The notes under the pieces are model-generated. The model saw only the letters and a list, made by a program, of their open reading frames with translations, was not told the DNA's origin and did no database searches. A stretch of DNA of 64,000 nucleotides from Deltaproteobacteria bacterium (GTDB lineage: Bacteria; Desulfobacterota; Desulfobacteria; Desulfobacterales; UBA5852). Position numbers and translations under genes: made by a program. This document shows, in pieces, positions 1-9,177 of the stretch. Position 1 is the first letter of the stretch. Every line of letters begins with the position of its first letter. The stretch lies in contig JAHLLS010000023.1 of the NCBI GenBank assembly GCA_020444045.1, positions 28,123-92,122 of the forward strand. Direction: 5' to 3'.

Positions 1-2
1 CC

Positions 3-803
3 GAGGAATTTTTTGAAAACCTCAAGCGCCAAAACCAATTGCCCGGTGGCGCCGTATCCGGAGCGTCGCCCGCGAATGGCAAACAACCGGACAAGACGAA
101 GTCCGGCGGTTCCAATCTTGCGGCGATCACCAAACTCGATCCGGAACGGTTGTTCAAACTGGTGGAAAACGAGCACCCCCAAACCATTGCCATTATTCTC
201 GTGCATGCCAAGACCGAAACCGCCAGCGACGTCATGTCGCGACTGCCGGATGAGGTTAAAACCGACGTGGCCCTCCGAATTGCCAAGCTCACCAAAGTAA
301 ACAGCGGCATGGTGGACGAGATCAACCGGGTGATCGAAAGCATTCTCAGCAATAAGGAAAGTTCCGAAACCCATGACACGGGTGGCGTCGATCGGCTGGC
401 CGAAATCCTCAACCTGGCCGACGAAATGTCCAGTGAATTGATCATGGGGGAAATCGAGGAACAGGATCCCGAACTGGCCGCCCAGATCAAACAGAAGATG
501 TTCGTCTTTGAAGACATCGTGCTGGTGGATGACAAGGGCTTTCAGAAACTGCTGCGAAAAGTGGAGACGTCCGAATTGGCGGTGGCCCTCAAGGCTGCCT
601 CGGATGAGGTCAAAGAAAAGGTCTTCCACAATATGTCGGCGCGCGCCGGTGACATGCTGCGTGAGGAAATCGCGGATATGGGGCCGGTACGCATGAACGA
701 TGTATCCGCCGCGCAACAGAAAATTACCGGATTGATCCAGGATATGGAATTCAAGGGCGAATTGATCATCAGCGGTCGTCGAGGCGAGGCGCTCGTTGCG
801 TAA
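3..803 (+). CDS. fliG: Flagellar motor switch protein FliG (5' partial)
   Basis: This is the C-terminal 266 residues of FliG, the C-ring protein that couples the MS-ring to FliM/FliN and carries the torque-generating charges facing the stator. The frame is open to the window edge, so the true start lies upstream; FliG is usually about 330-340 residues. Visible family hallmarks are the EHPQ segment of the middle domain, the MFVFEDI segment and the charged C-terminal helix region with LRKVETSELAVALKAA. It overlaps fliH by 8 bp, so the two are translationally coupled. A TTG at 39 would give a short product but has no merit as a start because coding continues upstream. Confidence 0.97.
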   Translation, partial: EEFFENLKRQNQLPGGAVSGASPANGKQPDKTKSGGSNLAAITKLDPERLFKLVENEHPQTIAIILVHAKTETASDVMSRLPDEVKTDVALRIAKLTKVNSGMVDEINRVIESILSNKESSETHDTGGVDRLAEILNLADEMSSELIMGEIEEQDPELAAQIKQKMFVFEDIVLVDDKGFQKLLRKVETSELAVALKAASDEVKEKVFHNMSARAGDMLREEIADMGPVRMNDVSAAQQKITGLIQDMEFKGELIISGRRGEALVA

Positions 804-1521
804 AATCATCAAAAGCTCGAATACAGAGCAGGTCAATACGTTCCGGCTGCATTATTTCCCCAACATTCCGGTACCGGATGCGGGGTGCAGCGGCGCATCG
901 GCCCGCTTCGCCGGGGATACCGCCGGAAAAGCCGACGGGCAAGGCCGTCCGTCTGTTGCGCCGTCGTCTTCCGCCGACCATGACCCATCGGTGCAGCGGG
1001 CGGAGATGGAACGCCAGGCCTATGAACAGGGATTTGCCAAGGGCGAGCAGGATGGCCGATTAGCGGCCCAGCAGCAAGCGGCACCGCTCCTGACCGCGAT
1101 GGAAACAACCTTGGCCGAGCTCGATGGTGTGCGTCAGAAAATCCGACGGCACCTGGAGCAGGAAGTGGTGGAACTGGCCCTGCATGTCGCCCGTAAAGTG
1201 GTTCGCCATGAACTGACAGTTTCCAAAGATACGATTGTGTGCGTGGTGCAGGAAGCCATGACCCAATTGGATGACCCCGGAAAAATCTCCATTCGCCTCA
1301 ACCCGGATGATTTGAAAAAAATTCGCGCGGCCGGTGAAACGCTATCTTCCGTGATGGATCATCTGGACACGATCCATTTTGAGGAAGACACCGGCATCGA
1401 TTGCGGCGGCTGCTACATCCAAACCGAATACGGTGAAATCGATGCCCGCATCGAGGAACAGCTCCGCACCGTCGAAGAAGCCTTTCGGGCTGAAATGCGG
1501 AACACGAATGCGCAACCATAG
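796..1521 (+). CDS. fliH: Flagellar assembly protein FliH
   Basis: FliH is the cytoplasmic stator of the type III export ATPase: it binds FliI and the C-ring and delivers substrate. The 241-residue protein has a low-complexity N-terminus, a central region with ERQAYEQGFAKGEQDGRL, which has the small-residue heptads typical of FliH coiled coils, and a C-terminal globular part with ELALHVARKVVRHEL. The start is a TTG inside the end of fliG (8 bp overlap), and fliI follows 11 bp downstream. Identification rests on this pattern plus position between fliG and fliI. The TTG start is plausible but the N-terminus is the least certain part. Confidence 0.92.
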   Translation: MRKIIKSSNTEQVNTFRLHYFPNIPVPDAGCSGASARFAGDTAGKADGQGRPSVAPSSSADHDPSVQRAEMERQAYEQGFAKGEQDGRLAAQQQAAPLLTAMETTLAELDGVRQKIRRHLEQEVVELALHVARKVVRHELTVSKDTIVCVVQEAMTQLDDPGKISIRLNPDDLKKIRAAGETLSSVMDHLDTIHFEEDTGIDCGGCYIQTEYGEIDARIEEQLRTVEEAFRAEMRNTNAQP

Positions 1522-1532
1522 AGAAGCCTGAA

Positions 1533-2852
1533 ATGGAACCTTTTATTAATCTGGATCGATTCCACACCTGTCTTGAAAACTGCCGTCCCATGCAAGTGCA
1601 CGGTAAAGTCAGTCGCGTGGTGGGGTTCATGGTGGAGTCCGTCGGGCCCGAGTGCCGCATGGGGACGGTCTGCGATATTTACGATAAGGACGGCAGTCGC
1701 AAGTTCCCGGCCGAGGTCATGGGATTCAAGGACAATCGGGTCCTGTTGATGCCGCTGGAGGAAATCCAGGGCATTGGCCCCGGGAGTCGTGTGGTGGCAC
1801 GTCAAACCCAGGCATATGTCCCGGTTGGCAATCATTTGCTGGGAAGGATCATTGACGGCATCGGAAATCCTATCGATGGCAAAGGCCCCATCCATTCCAA
1901 AGTGCAATACCCGATCTATGCCACACCGATAAACCCCCTGAAAAGACGCCGCATCAGTGAACCGCTGGACTTGGGCATCCGGGCCATCAATGGGTTGCTC
2001 ACCGTTGGCTGCGGTCAGCGGATGGGCATATTTGCCGGATCCGGTGTCGGAAAAAGCGTGTTGCTGGGAATGATCGCCAAAAAAACCGATGCGGACGTCA
2101 ACGTGATTGCGCTCATTGGCGAGCGTGGCCGTGAGCTCAATGATTTCATCGAAAAACAGTTGGGTGAAGACGGCTTGCAGCGATCCGTCATCGTGGTTGC
2201 CACATCGGACCACCTGCCCTTGATTCGGATGCGGGGCGCTTTCATTGCCACGGCCGTAGCGGAATATTTCCGAGACCAGGGACTCAAGGTCAATTTGATG
2301 ATGGACTCCGTGACCCGTTTTGCCATGGCCCAGCGCGAGATCGGACTCGCCCTGGGGGAACCGCCGACCACCAAAGGCTATACCCCTTCCGTATTCACCC
2401 TGTTGCCCAAACTCTTAGAGCGGGCCGGCACATCCGCCACACGCGGTTCGATAACCGGTCTGTATACGGTTCTGGTGGAAGGGGATGACACCAACGAGCC
2501 GATTGCGGATGCCATTCGATCCATTCTGGACGGCCACATCGTGCTGACGCGGGAGCTGGCCATGCAGGGTCATTATCCGGCGATCGACGTATCCCGCAGC
2601 ATCAGCCGCGTCATGGATGACATTGTCGAAGAACGCCATCGCGACTGTGCCCGTAAACTCAAATCCGTGCTGGCAACCTATCGCAAAGCCGAAGACCTGA
2701 TCAATATCGGGGCCTATGCCGCCGGCAGCAATCCGGATATCGATTACGCCATCCGGATGGTGAAACCGATCAATGCCTACTTGCGTCAGGATGTGGAACC
2801 GACGGTTTCGTTTCTCGACAGCGAAGCTGAATTGACGGCCTTGTTTCATTAA
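1533..2852 (+). CDS. fliI: Flagellum-specific export ATPase FliI
   Basis: FliI is the hexameric ATPase of the flagellar type III export apparatus and resembles the F1 beta subunit. The 439-residue length is normal for the family. The Walker A loop AGSGVGKS is at residues 168-175 and the Walker B aspartate lies in LMMDS at about 258. The conserved GERGRE and EPPTTKGYTPSVF segments follow. The protein sits between fliH (its stator) and fliJ (the central stalk), so the full ATPase complex is encoded together. Nothing is missing from the catalytic core. Confidence 0.98.
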   Translation: MEPFINLDRFHTCLENCRPMQVHGKVSRVVGFMVESVGPECRMGTVCDIYDKDGSRKFPAEVMGFKDNRVLLMPLEEIQGIGPGSRVVARQTQAYVPVGNHLLGRIIDGIGNPIDGKGPIHSKVQYPIYATPINPLKRRRISEPLDLGIRAINGLLTVGCGQRMGIFAGSGVGKSVLLGMIAKKTDADVNVIALIGERGRELNDFIEKQLGEDGLQRSVIVVATSDHLPLIRMRGAFIATAVAEYFRDQGLKVNLMMDSVTRFAMAQREIGLALGEPPTTKGYTPSVFTLLPKLLERAGTSATRGSITGLYTVLVEGDDTNEPIADAIRSILDGHIVLTRELAMQGHYPAIDVSRSISRVMDDIVEERHRDCARKLKSVLATYRKAEDLINIGAYAAGSNPDIDYAIRMVKPINAYLRQDVEPTVSFLDSEAELTALFH

Positions 2853-2866
2853 GGGGAGTGGGTGAG

Positions 2867-3307
2867 GTGGCGCGACCGTTTAAACTGGAAGCCGTATTGA
2901 CGCACCGTCAACATCAGGAAGAATCGGCGCGTAAGGTTTTTGCCGATGCGGCCCGGGAATTGAGCCGTGCACGGCAAGTCCTGACGGATATGGAAAAGGT
3001 CCGTGCCCAATACAGGCGAGCCATGAGGTTAAAACAGGATAACAATGGTTCCGCCATGGAATTTATCCTCTATACGCGCTATCTGGCACGACTGGCTTCG
3101 GAAATCAATGAACAGCAGCATACCATCGAGACGCTGGCCGCAAACAAGGAAGAGAAGCGTATGGTGCTTATGACAGCGTTAAAAGATCGCAAGGTGATCG
3201 AGAAATTAAAGGAGCGCTATCTCGCGGATGAGGAAAAAAAGGAGCGCGATATGGAACAGAAATTAGTCAATGACGTGGCCATCAGCCGATTTCAGAGGAA
3301 ACAATGA
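2867..3307 (+). CDS. fliJ: Flagellar export protein FliJ
   Basis: FliJ is a small, almost entirely helical protein that acts as the rotor stalk of the FliI hexamer and helps recycle export chaperones. The protein begins MARPFKLEAVL, a typical FliJ opening, and is rich in Lys, Glu and Arg throughout with predicted antiparallel coiled coil. Start choice: a GTG at 2858 is also in frame, but the AGGGGAG ribosome site at 2852-2858 overlaps that codon. It is about 8 nt from the GTG at 2867, which I prefer; this gives 146 residues. The gene follows fliI by 14 bp. Confidence 0.88.
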   Translation: MARPFKLEAVLTHRQHQEESARKVFADAARELSRARQVLTDMEKVRAQYRRAMRLKQDNNGSAMEFILYTRYLARLASEINEQQHTIETLAANKEEKRMVLMTALKDRKVIEKLKERYLADEEKKERDMEQKLVNDVAISRFQRKQ

Positions 3308-3512
3308 ACGGGGAGAGGAAGATCGGCAAAATCTGCCGGCGGTCTGGTAAAATCTACCTTCACTCGTGGAAGAAAAAGCCGGAACCGGAGATGCCGACCC
3401 TGCTGCCAACCAGGCACGCTGATGCGGCGAAGCCCCCGATCGATGCGGGTATAGACCGACACGGCATGGCCCTTATCGGCGCCGACCGCGCGTCAGATGA
3501 CAACCGGCATTG

Positions 3513-3528
3513 TGGCACAGAAAATGCT
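3513..3528 (+). promoter_or_regulatory. Sigma-54 promoter for fliK
   Basis: TGGCACAGAAAATGCT matches the sigma-54 consensus, with GG at 3514-3515 and GC at 3526-3527 separated by exactly 10 nt. It lies 45 bp before the preferred fliK ATG, so transcription should start near 3539. The rest of the 3308-3572 gap after fliJ shows nothing convincing; an open frame there (3304-3579) overlaps this promoter and looks non-coding. Confidence 0.75.
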
Positions 3529-3572
3529 TCTCTCTTGAACCGATTGCAACTCATCACAAAGGACCAGGGACC

Positions 3573-5156
3573 ATGTTGAATGCTATGCCATTGCCGATCG
3601 GACCAGCGGAGATTCCGAACGGACCCGTCAAAGCGGAAAAGAGCCAGAAAGCGTCTCACAGCGGTGGCGCCGAAGGGAATAGCACCAGTTTCGCTTCCAC
3701 CCTTGAAGCGGTGAATAAGATGTCACAATCCATGCGACGTGAGAGTCCGCAGCGTGTTGACGAACCCGCCGTTTCCTCCGTGTCGTCAAAAGAAGATGAC
3801 GTTGAGGCTCGCAAAGAAGAGCAGGCGACTTCGACTGATGCGGCGATCGACTCCTTGACGCCATCCCAGGCCGTGTCAGCCCCCCTTGCTGATTCTGAAT
3901 TAGTTGACGGAAGCCTTGCAGGAGAAAGTATCTCCGTACCGAGCGAATCGGCGACGGAAGCGGATCGCATAGGCGGGACGGTGACATCCCGGGAACAACC
4001 GATTGTTCCCCCGCAAGCCCAATCAGGCAAACTACCGCAAAGCATCGCACAACACCGCGCCGCTGTCGCGCAGGAAGAAACCCACGTGGCGCAGAATGGC
4101 GACGAGATAATCCCGGATACGGAAGAACAGCAGCAACCAAAGACGAACGCCATAAAAATAGTCGCCGGTACTAACGATGAGCCATCATCGGAGATCGGTA
4201 AACCGGCATCAAAAGATGCGGGAGAGCTAAACGCTCAGAACGCCCGTGCAATCGAGGCGGCACCATACCGAAAGATTGGTAAAGAAGGTATTCCTCAAAC
4301 CAATGACGCCGCAGCGGAAAAAAAAGCCGCGATTGAGGTGCCCCTTGATAACGTCGATCCTGATGCAGGAGAACTTGCGCTGAACGAAAAAGGAAACCTC
4401 AGCCAACGTCTCAAGGACATGGGCAGCGACCATCGCAAAACCGAAATGGCGGCATCCTTGCAAGGCCGATCGAAAGCCGAGCCTGAAGAAATCCAGAACA
4501 GTCCCATCCAGGGCACCGATGACGCCGCCGCACGACCAAAACCGTGGGGGGATGCCGTGCGTGAAACGCCGGCTCCATTGATGAACGATGAGACCGGTCC
4601 CCAAACCGGGCGCCAGGGGGCTTTCGACCCGGCGGTTTCTTTTTCGCCTGCCGCCACCGGCAGCAAGCTTGCCATGGCGACCGGGAATACACCTGCCGCA
4701 GCCAGCCCTTCCGCCGATGTTTTTCACCAGGAGAATTTCAACCAGTTGGTGGAGCGGGCCCTGATAACGGTGCGGGGGGAGCAGTCCGAAGCCCGGATCG
4801 CCCTGAAACCGGACCAACTCGGGCATGTTCAGATGAAGATCGTGACGGAAAACAATCTCGTGACCATCCGCATCATGACGGAATCGCCGGTGGCACGCGA
4901 CCTGATCGATGCCAATGCACACCACTTGAAAACAGAGCTTCAGCAGCAGGGCCTGAACGTCGAATCCATCCAGGTTTCCGTGTCGGATGACCAACACGAT
5001 GCAGACCGCGGCGCTCGACAGCGAGAGGCTTTTCTGCGCCAAATGGCCGCCACGGGGCAACGACCGGTGGAGGAAGAACGTGATCGCGGACATTACGGTG
5101 CCTCACAACCCAAACCCGGTCGGTCAGGCGCCACCGGCATTGACTATTTTGCCTGA
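3573..5156 (+). CDS. fliK: Flagellar hook-length control protein FliK
   Basis: FliK is the secreted molecular ruler that sets hook length and switches export specificity at FlhB. The N-terminal two thirds are low-complexity, rich in Ala, Glu, Ser and Pro and poorly conserved, as expected. The C-terminal Flg_hook domain is clear around residues 395-475, with ARIALKPDQLGHVQMKI followed by VARDLIDANAHHLKTEL. The chosen ATG at 3573 has an AAAGGA site about 10 nt upstream; the frame is open 21 codons further but that stretch covers the sigma-54 promoter. The product is 527 residues. flgD follows after 84 bp, consistent with a hook operon. Confidence 0.9.
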   Translation: MLNAMPLPIGPAEIPNGPVKAEKSQKASHSGGAEGNSTSFASTLEAVNKMSQSMRRESPQRVDEPAVSSVSSKEDDVEARKEEQATSTDAAIDSLTPSQAVSAPLADSELVDGSLAGESISVPSESATEADRIGGTVTSREQPIVPPQAQSGKLPQSIAQHRAAVAQEETHVAQNGDEIIPDTEEQQQPKTNAIKIVAGTNDEPSSEIGKPASKDAGELNAQNARAIEAAPYRKIGKEGIPQTNDAAAEKKAAIEVPLDNVDPDAGELALNEKGNLSQRLKDMGSDHRKTEMAASLQGRSKAEPEEIQNSPIQGTDDAAARPKPWGDAVRETPAPLMNDETGPQTGRQGAFDPAVSFSPAATGSKLAMATGNTPAAASPSADVFHQENFNQLVERALITVRGEQSEARIALKPDQLGHVQMKIVTENNLVTIRIMTESPVARDLIDANAHHLKTELQQQGLNVESIQVSVSDDQHDADRGARQREAFLRQMAATGQRPVEEERDRGHYGASQPKPGRSGATGIDYFA

Positions 5157-5240
5157 GGGCAGATTCGGTCCCGACATTAACGCCGAAGGGTGTAAATCCC
5201 AGAAGTTTTACGGACCGGAAAAAGCAGGGAGAGCGATACC

Positions 5241-5921
5241 ATGACAATCGCAGGTGTGACAGATACCAACAGCTATCGTGCGGATGGAACCGCCAAGGCC
5301 GGGGATGAGCTCGATAAGAACGATTTCCTGAACCTGCTGGTGACCCAACTCCAATATCAGGACCCGCTGAATCCGATGGACAGCGCTGATTTTACGGCCC
5401 AGCTGGCCCAGTTCAGTTCACTGGAGCAGCTCACCAACATGAGTGACCAACTCAAAGAACTAACGCTGACCCAGAACACCCTCAATAATTCGCAGGCCGT
5501 AGGCTACATCGGACGAACCGTGCTTTCCAACGGTAACGCCACACAGATTTCCGACGGTAACGCGGCCCCGCTGCAGGTGTCGCTGGACGCCCCGGCCGCC
5601 GAGGTTTTCGTCAGCATTTACGATACCACCGGCGCGTTGCGTACGACGTTTAGTGCTGATGGCATGGCGGCCGGCCGCGGCGCAATTGAATGGGCCGGGA
5701 CCGATATGGACAATAACCCGCTCCCGGATGGGAATTACCGGTTCGAAGTGGCGGCCATCGACGGGGCTGGCGAGGAAGTCGGGGCATCACCCCTGAGCAG
5801 TGGCCGCGTGAGCGGGGTAGCCTTCAACAATGGCGAATCCGCCCTGGTCGTCAACGGACAACCGATTCGGCTGGACGATGTAATTGAAGTGATTCAGGAC
5901 GGGGCCGCCGAAGCATCTTAA
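5241..5921 (+). CDS. flgD: Flagellar hook-capping protein FlgD
   Basis: FlgD forms the temporary cap that guides hook subunit polymerisation outside the cell. The family signature is at residues 25-70: LDKNDFLNLLVTQLQYQDP and then NPMDSADFTAQLAQFSSLEQ. The C-terminal half has the Ig-like/tudor region, with VSIYDTTGALRTTF and LPDGNYRFEVAAIDG. At 226 residues it is of normal length. There is no signal peptide, as expected for a type III export substrate. It lies between fliK and flgE, its functional partners. Confidence 0.97.
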   Translation: MTIAGVTDTNSYRADGTAKAGDELDKNDFLNLLVTQLQYQDPLNPMDSADFTAQLAQFSSLEQLTNMSDQLKELTLTQNTLNNSQAVGYIGRTVLSNGNATQISDGNAAPLQVSLDAPAAEVFVSIYDTTGALRTTFSADGMAAGRGAIEWAGTDMDNNPLPDGNYRFEVAAIDGAGEEVGASPLSSGRVSGVAFNNGESALVVNGQPIRLDDVIEVIQDGAAEAS

Positions 5922-6020
5922 ACAGGATGACGGGTAGGATTCACGGCCTGCCCGGATCCTTTGGCACCCCATAACGATTCGAATTTAATGATGATTGACT
6001 AACCATATTAGGAGGAACTC

Positions 6021-7250
6021 ATGATTGGTTCATTATTCGCAGGAATTTCAGGGCTGAATGCCAACTCGACCGCGATGACGGTCATTGGCGACAATATTGC
6101 CAATGTGAACACGACGGCGTTTAAATCCAACCGGGCGTCCTTTGCCAATGTGTTGAGCCAAAGTTTAGGCGGTGGCGGCGGCAACGATATCGGCCGTGGT
6201 GTCGATTTCTGGGGGACCACACCGGTCTGGAGCCAGGGATCGCTTGAAAACACCAGTGCGCCGATGGACATGGCCATCAATGGTCGTGGTTTTTTCCAGG
6301 TCGTGGATGAAACCGGGTCCAATTTTTACACCCGGGCGGGAGAGTTTTCCTTCAACCGCGATGGCGATCTCGAGAATCCGGACGGCCTCGTTTTACAGGG
6401 CTACAGTGTCCAGTCGGTGGCGCCGGACGGCAGCATGACTCTGGGATCGATTGCCAACATCCAGATCCCCACGGAAAGCACGACTCCGCCTTCGGCGAGC
6501 ACGCAATTTACGGTTGACGTCAACCTGGATTCGGCCGCGGCGATCAATGATACCTATTCCACGACCATGACCGTGTATGATTCCCTGGGAAACGACATTC
6601 CCATGAGCCTGGACTTCGTTAAAACCGGCAACAATGCCTGGACCTGGCAGGCCACCTCGCCACTGGCCTCCGCCATCACGCCGGCAGGACCTACGGCGAT
6701 AACGTTTGATGCCACGACCGGTGCCCTGAATGGTGGTGCCGATCCGGTCATCAATATGACCCTTACCAACGGCGCCACCATGCCGGCCATTACCTGGGAC
6801 CTGTATGACGCCACCAACGCTACCAATGGTGACCTGAACCAATACGCGGCACCTTCCACCACGACCTTCCAGACCCAGGACGGCTATCCGGCCGGCATGC
6901 TGCGAAGCGTTTCGGTGGATGAAGCCGGCGTCATCACCGGGTCCTACTCCAACGGTCAGTTGGTGCCGCTTTTCCAGGTGGCCCTGGTGGATTTTCCCTC
7001 CTATTATGGTCTTACCAAAATGGGGAACAACCTATACAGTTCTTCGCTGGAATCCGGTGACGCCATGCCGGGAATGCCTGGCAGCGGACGATTGGGGAGC
7101 ATCAGCCCCAGCGCCATTGAGATGTCCAACGTTGACCTGGCACAGGAATTTGTCAAAATGATTACCACCCAACGCGCCTTCCAGGCCAATTCACGGGTGA
7201 TTACGACCAGTGATGAAATCCTCAATGAACTGATCAATATTAAGCGCTAA
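6021..7250 (+). CDS. flgE: Flagellar hook protein FlgE
   Basis: FlgE is the structural subunit of the flexible hook. The 409-residue protein starts MIGSLFAGISGLNANSTAM and carries the rod/hook N-terminal motif DNIANVNTTAFKSNRASF. The conserved C-terminal helix is present (ITTQRAFQANSRVITTSDE). The middle is a Thr/Ala-rich beta domain typical of the surface-exposed D1/D2 region. A strong AGGAGG ribosome site lies 7 nt before the ATG, fitting a highly made protein. The gene closes the fliK-flgD-flgE group; a stable hairpin follows at 7316. Confidence 0.97.
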   Translation: MIGSLFAGISGLNANSTAMTVIGDNIANVNTTAFKSNRASFANVLSQSLGGGGGNDIGRGVDFWGTTPVWSQGSLENTSAPMDMAINGRGFFQVVDETGSNFYTRAGEFSFNRDGDLENPDGLVLQGYSVQSVAPDGSMTLGSIANIQIPTESTTPPSASTQFTVDVNLDSAAAINDTYSTTMTVYDSLGNDIPMSLDFVKTGNNAWTWQATSPLASAITPAGPTAITFDATTGALNGGADPVINMTLTNGATMPAITWDLYDATNATNGDLNQYAAPSTTTFQTQDGYPAGMLRSVSVDEAGVITGSYSNGQLVPLFQVALVDFPSYYGLTKMGNNLYSSSLESGDAMPGMPGSGRLGSISPSAIEMSNVDLAQEFVKMITTQRAFQANSRVITTSDEILNELINIKR

Positions 7251-7315
7251 GCATCATGATTCCCCGCTGATCGGGAAGGCCGGGTCGTTCGTTCGGCCGT
7301 CCTGCGCGAGCGGCC

Positions 7316-7350
7316 GCCCGTCAAGTCATTATGTCAATGGCTTGACGGGC
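7316..7350 (+). terminator. Stable hairpin after flgE
   Basis: GCCCGTCAAG (7316-7325) pairs perfectly with CTTGACGGGC (7341-7350). The stem continues through a G-T pair and CATT/AATG to give 15 pairs around a five-base loop. No T-run follows, so it may be a factor-dependent terminator or a 3' RNA-protecting hairpin rather than a simple intrinsic terminator. It sits 66 bp after the flgE stop. Confidence 0.6.
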
Positions 7351-7530
7351 GTCAATCCCCCGCTCCAATCTTCCATTCCCTGTTTTTCGTCCGATCGGAT
7401 CCGAACCTCCGCAATCGTGTTTGTGCGCCTGCTTCAATTACGTAATTGTCGAGTGAAAACAGCCGCGTATTTCATCATAGCATCGCATGACGATCGCTCT
7501 TCGCTGTCGATTGTCGTGGTGAAATGCCCA

Positions 7531-7546
7531 TGGCACACTATTTGCT
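7531..7546 (+). promoter_or_regulatory. Sigma-54 promoter for fliL
   Basis: TGGCACACTATTTGCT is a nearly perfect sigma-54 promoter: TGGCAC, then TTGC, with 10 nt between GG (7532-7533) and GC (7544-7545). Start of transcription is expected near 7557, about 150 nt before the fliL ATG. In the 458-bp gap 7251-7708 this and the hairpin at 7316 are the only features I see; the space between them could hold enhancer sites for a sigma-54 activator. Confidence 0.85.
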
Positions 7547-7708
7547 CAATCTTGGAGCGGATAATGGGACGTCATTTAGGAGATGTACAGCCGCGCATTT
7601 GACAGCAGTGAGTTCCGGCCTCTTTCAGCCGCGGGGCATGACGGATACCGGGCGGAAGCGATAAACGAACCGGCGCGTGGAAAAAGTTTTGCGGAAAGGG
7701 AAGACCCA

Positions 7709-8173
7709 ATGAATAAAAAAGCCATCATTATTATCGCCGGGATCATGCTGGTTTTTATGGCACTTGTGGGCGGCGGTTTTTACATGATGTGGGTGAAAAT
7801 TGTCAGCCTCATGCCACCCGAAGAAGTCATTGAAGAAGTCGTTGAAGACGAGGATGAGGAAGCGGTTGTGATTGGGGAAATGTTTCCGCTTGACCCGTTT
7901 GTGGTGAATTTGGCGGACGGCAACGGCAAACGATATCTTCGCGCGACCGTGCAGTTGGAGCTTGCACCGGAACAGGCCGCGGCAACCTTTGAGCAGCGGC
8001 TGCCCCAGATCCGGGATGTGGTCTTGACGATACTTTCCACCAAACAATTCGAGGATATTCGCACCGCGGACGGCAAAATGAGTTTGCGGACGGAAATCAT
8101 CACCCGGCTGAATGAGCTGCTCAACAACGAAAGTGTTGCCAATATTTATTTTACGGACTTTGTTATCCAATAG
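7709..8173 (+). CDS. fliL: Flagellar basal body-associated protein FliL
   Basis: FliL is an inner-membrane protein that surrounds the stator units and supports torque. The 154-residue protein has a short cytoplasmic N-terminus and one transmembrane helix at about residues 5-27 (IIIIAGIMLVFMALVGGGF). An acidic linker follows (EEVVEDEDEE), then a periplasmic domain with the family pattern LDPFVVNLADG and YLRATVQLEL. The ATG at 7709 has a GGAAAGGGAAG ribosome site; the frame is open 42 codons upstream but that part looks untranslated. It is the first gene after the sigma-54 promoter at 7531. Confidence 0.92.
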   Translation: MNKKAIIIIAGIMLVFMALVGGGFYMMWVKIVSLMPPEEVIEEVVEDEDEEAVVIGEMFPLDPFVVNLADGNGKRYLRATVQLELAPEQAAATFEQRLPQIRDVVLTILSTKQFEDIRTADGKMSLRTEIITRLNELLNNESVANIYFTDFVIQ

Positions 8174-8188
8174 CAGGGCGCAACCATC

Positions 8189-9175
8189 ATGGCAGACAAC
8201 GTACTTTCACAAGACGAAATCGATGCCCTGTTGTCCGCAATGGACAGCGGCGAAGTGGACCTGACGGCCAAGGACGAACCGCCCGAAGCGAAGGCCGAGG
8301 CCTATGACATCACCTCGCAGAACATTATGCTGCGGGACCAGTTTTCAGCACTCGAAGAGGTTTACGATAAATTTTCCGGGCTCCTTCAAAGTTCGTTGAC
8401 CGGACTTCTTCAGCAATCCTTCGAAGTCCAGTTCGTTTCGACTGAAATGGTCAAATACGGCGATTTTATCCAGGCCTTCTCCAACCCCACCAGTTTCAAT
8501 ATTTTCACCATGGACCCGTTGGTCGGTTCGGCGCTGCTGGCGATTGAACCGGGGCTTGTGTTTTCGATGATCGACTGCATGTTCGGCGGCAAAGGAGCCC
8601 CGCTCAAACAGGGGCGTGAATTCAGCCCGATCGAAATCGGCATGCTGCAACGCTTGAGCCGTGAATTGCTGGGTGATTTCGAACGCGCCTGGCAAACGGT
8701 GTTTTCTATTAAAATTGTCAGTAAAAAAACGGAAACCAAACCGGAGTTTGTCCATCTGGTCAGTCCGGACGAGCTGATGATCGTGATCGTGTTCTCCATC
8801 AAAGGCGAAGAATTCTCCGGCAATTTCCACCTTTGTATCTCCTACCGGATGCTGGAGCCGATCAAAGACAAGTTGTCATCGCGTTATTTGCGCGCCAAAG
8901 ATTCCGAAGCCACTTTCAGCGACCGTATCCAGAAAACCCTGGAGGAAACCAATGTCAACCTGATTGCGGAACTGGGCTATACCTCCCATACCTTCGGCGA
9001 TCTTATCGCGCTGCAGATCGACGACATCTTTACGTTAAACACCGGTCCGCATGATCCCATCACCGTCAAAATCGAGAGTGAACCCAAATATCGGGGATAT
9101 CCTGGCATTATCAACGGAAATCGCGCTGTTGAAATCGTCGACATCATATCGCCAGAGGAGGCCGCTGCGGAATAA
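8189..9175 (+). CDS. fliM: Flagellar motor switch protein FliM
   Basis: FliM is the C-ring protein that binds phospho-CheY and flips the motor direction. Residues 6-14 (LSQDEIDAL) are the canonical CheY-P binding peptide. The middle CheC-like domain (about 45-235) includes the conserved FIQAFSNPTSFNIFTMDPL and MIDCMFGGKG. The C-terminal SpoA/FliN-like domain follows. At 328 residues the length is normal. It is 15 bp after fliL and 2 bp before fliN. A second CheY-P-related architecture is found at 36200. Confidence 0.97.
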   Translation: MADNVLSQDEIDALLSAMDSGEVDLTAKDEPPEAKAEAYDITSQNIMLRDQFSALEEVYDKFSGLLQSSLTGLLQQSFEVQFVSTEMVKYGDFIQAFSNPTSFNIFTMDPLVGSALLAIEPGLVFSMIDCMFGGKGAPLKQGREFSPIEIGMLQRLSRELLGDFERAWQTVFSIKIVSKKTETKPEFVHLVSPDELMIVIVFSIKGEEFSGNFHLCISYRMLEPIKDKLSSRYLRAKDSEATFSDRIQKTLEETNVNLIAELGYTSHTFGDLIALQIDDIFTLNTGPHDPITVKIESEPKYRGYPGIINGNRAVEIVDIISPEEAAAE

Positions 9176-9177
9176 TC

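Noticed and set aside
1413..2213. Long minus-strand frames opposite fliI, fliP, fliR, flhA, cheA and others
   Set aside because: They are mirror frames of strong plus-strand genes with clear families, in GC-rich DNA, and have no domain evidence.
3304..3579. 91-codon open frame after fliJ starting with an ATGA overlap
   Set aside because: No recognisable pattern, odd composition, and it runs through the sigma-54 promoter of fliK at 3513-3528.
5930..6000. TTTGGCACC sequence before flgE as another sigma-54 site
   Set aside because: The GC doublet is not present 10 nt after GG, so the essential spacing fails.
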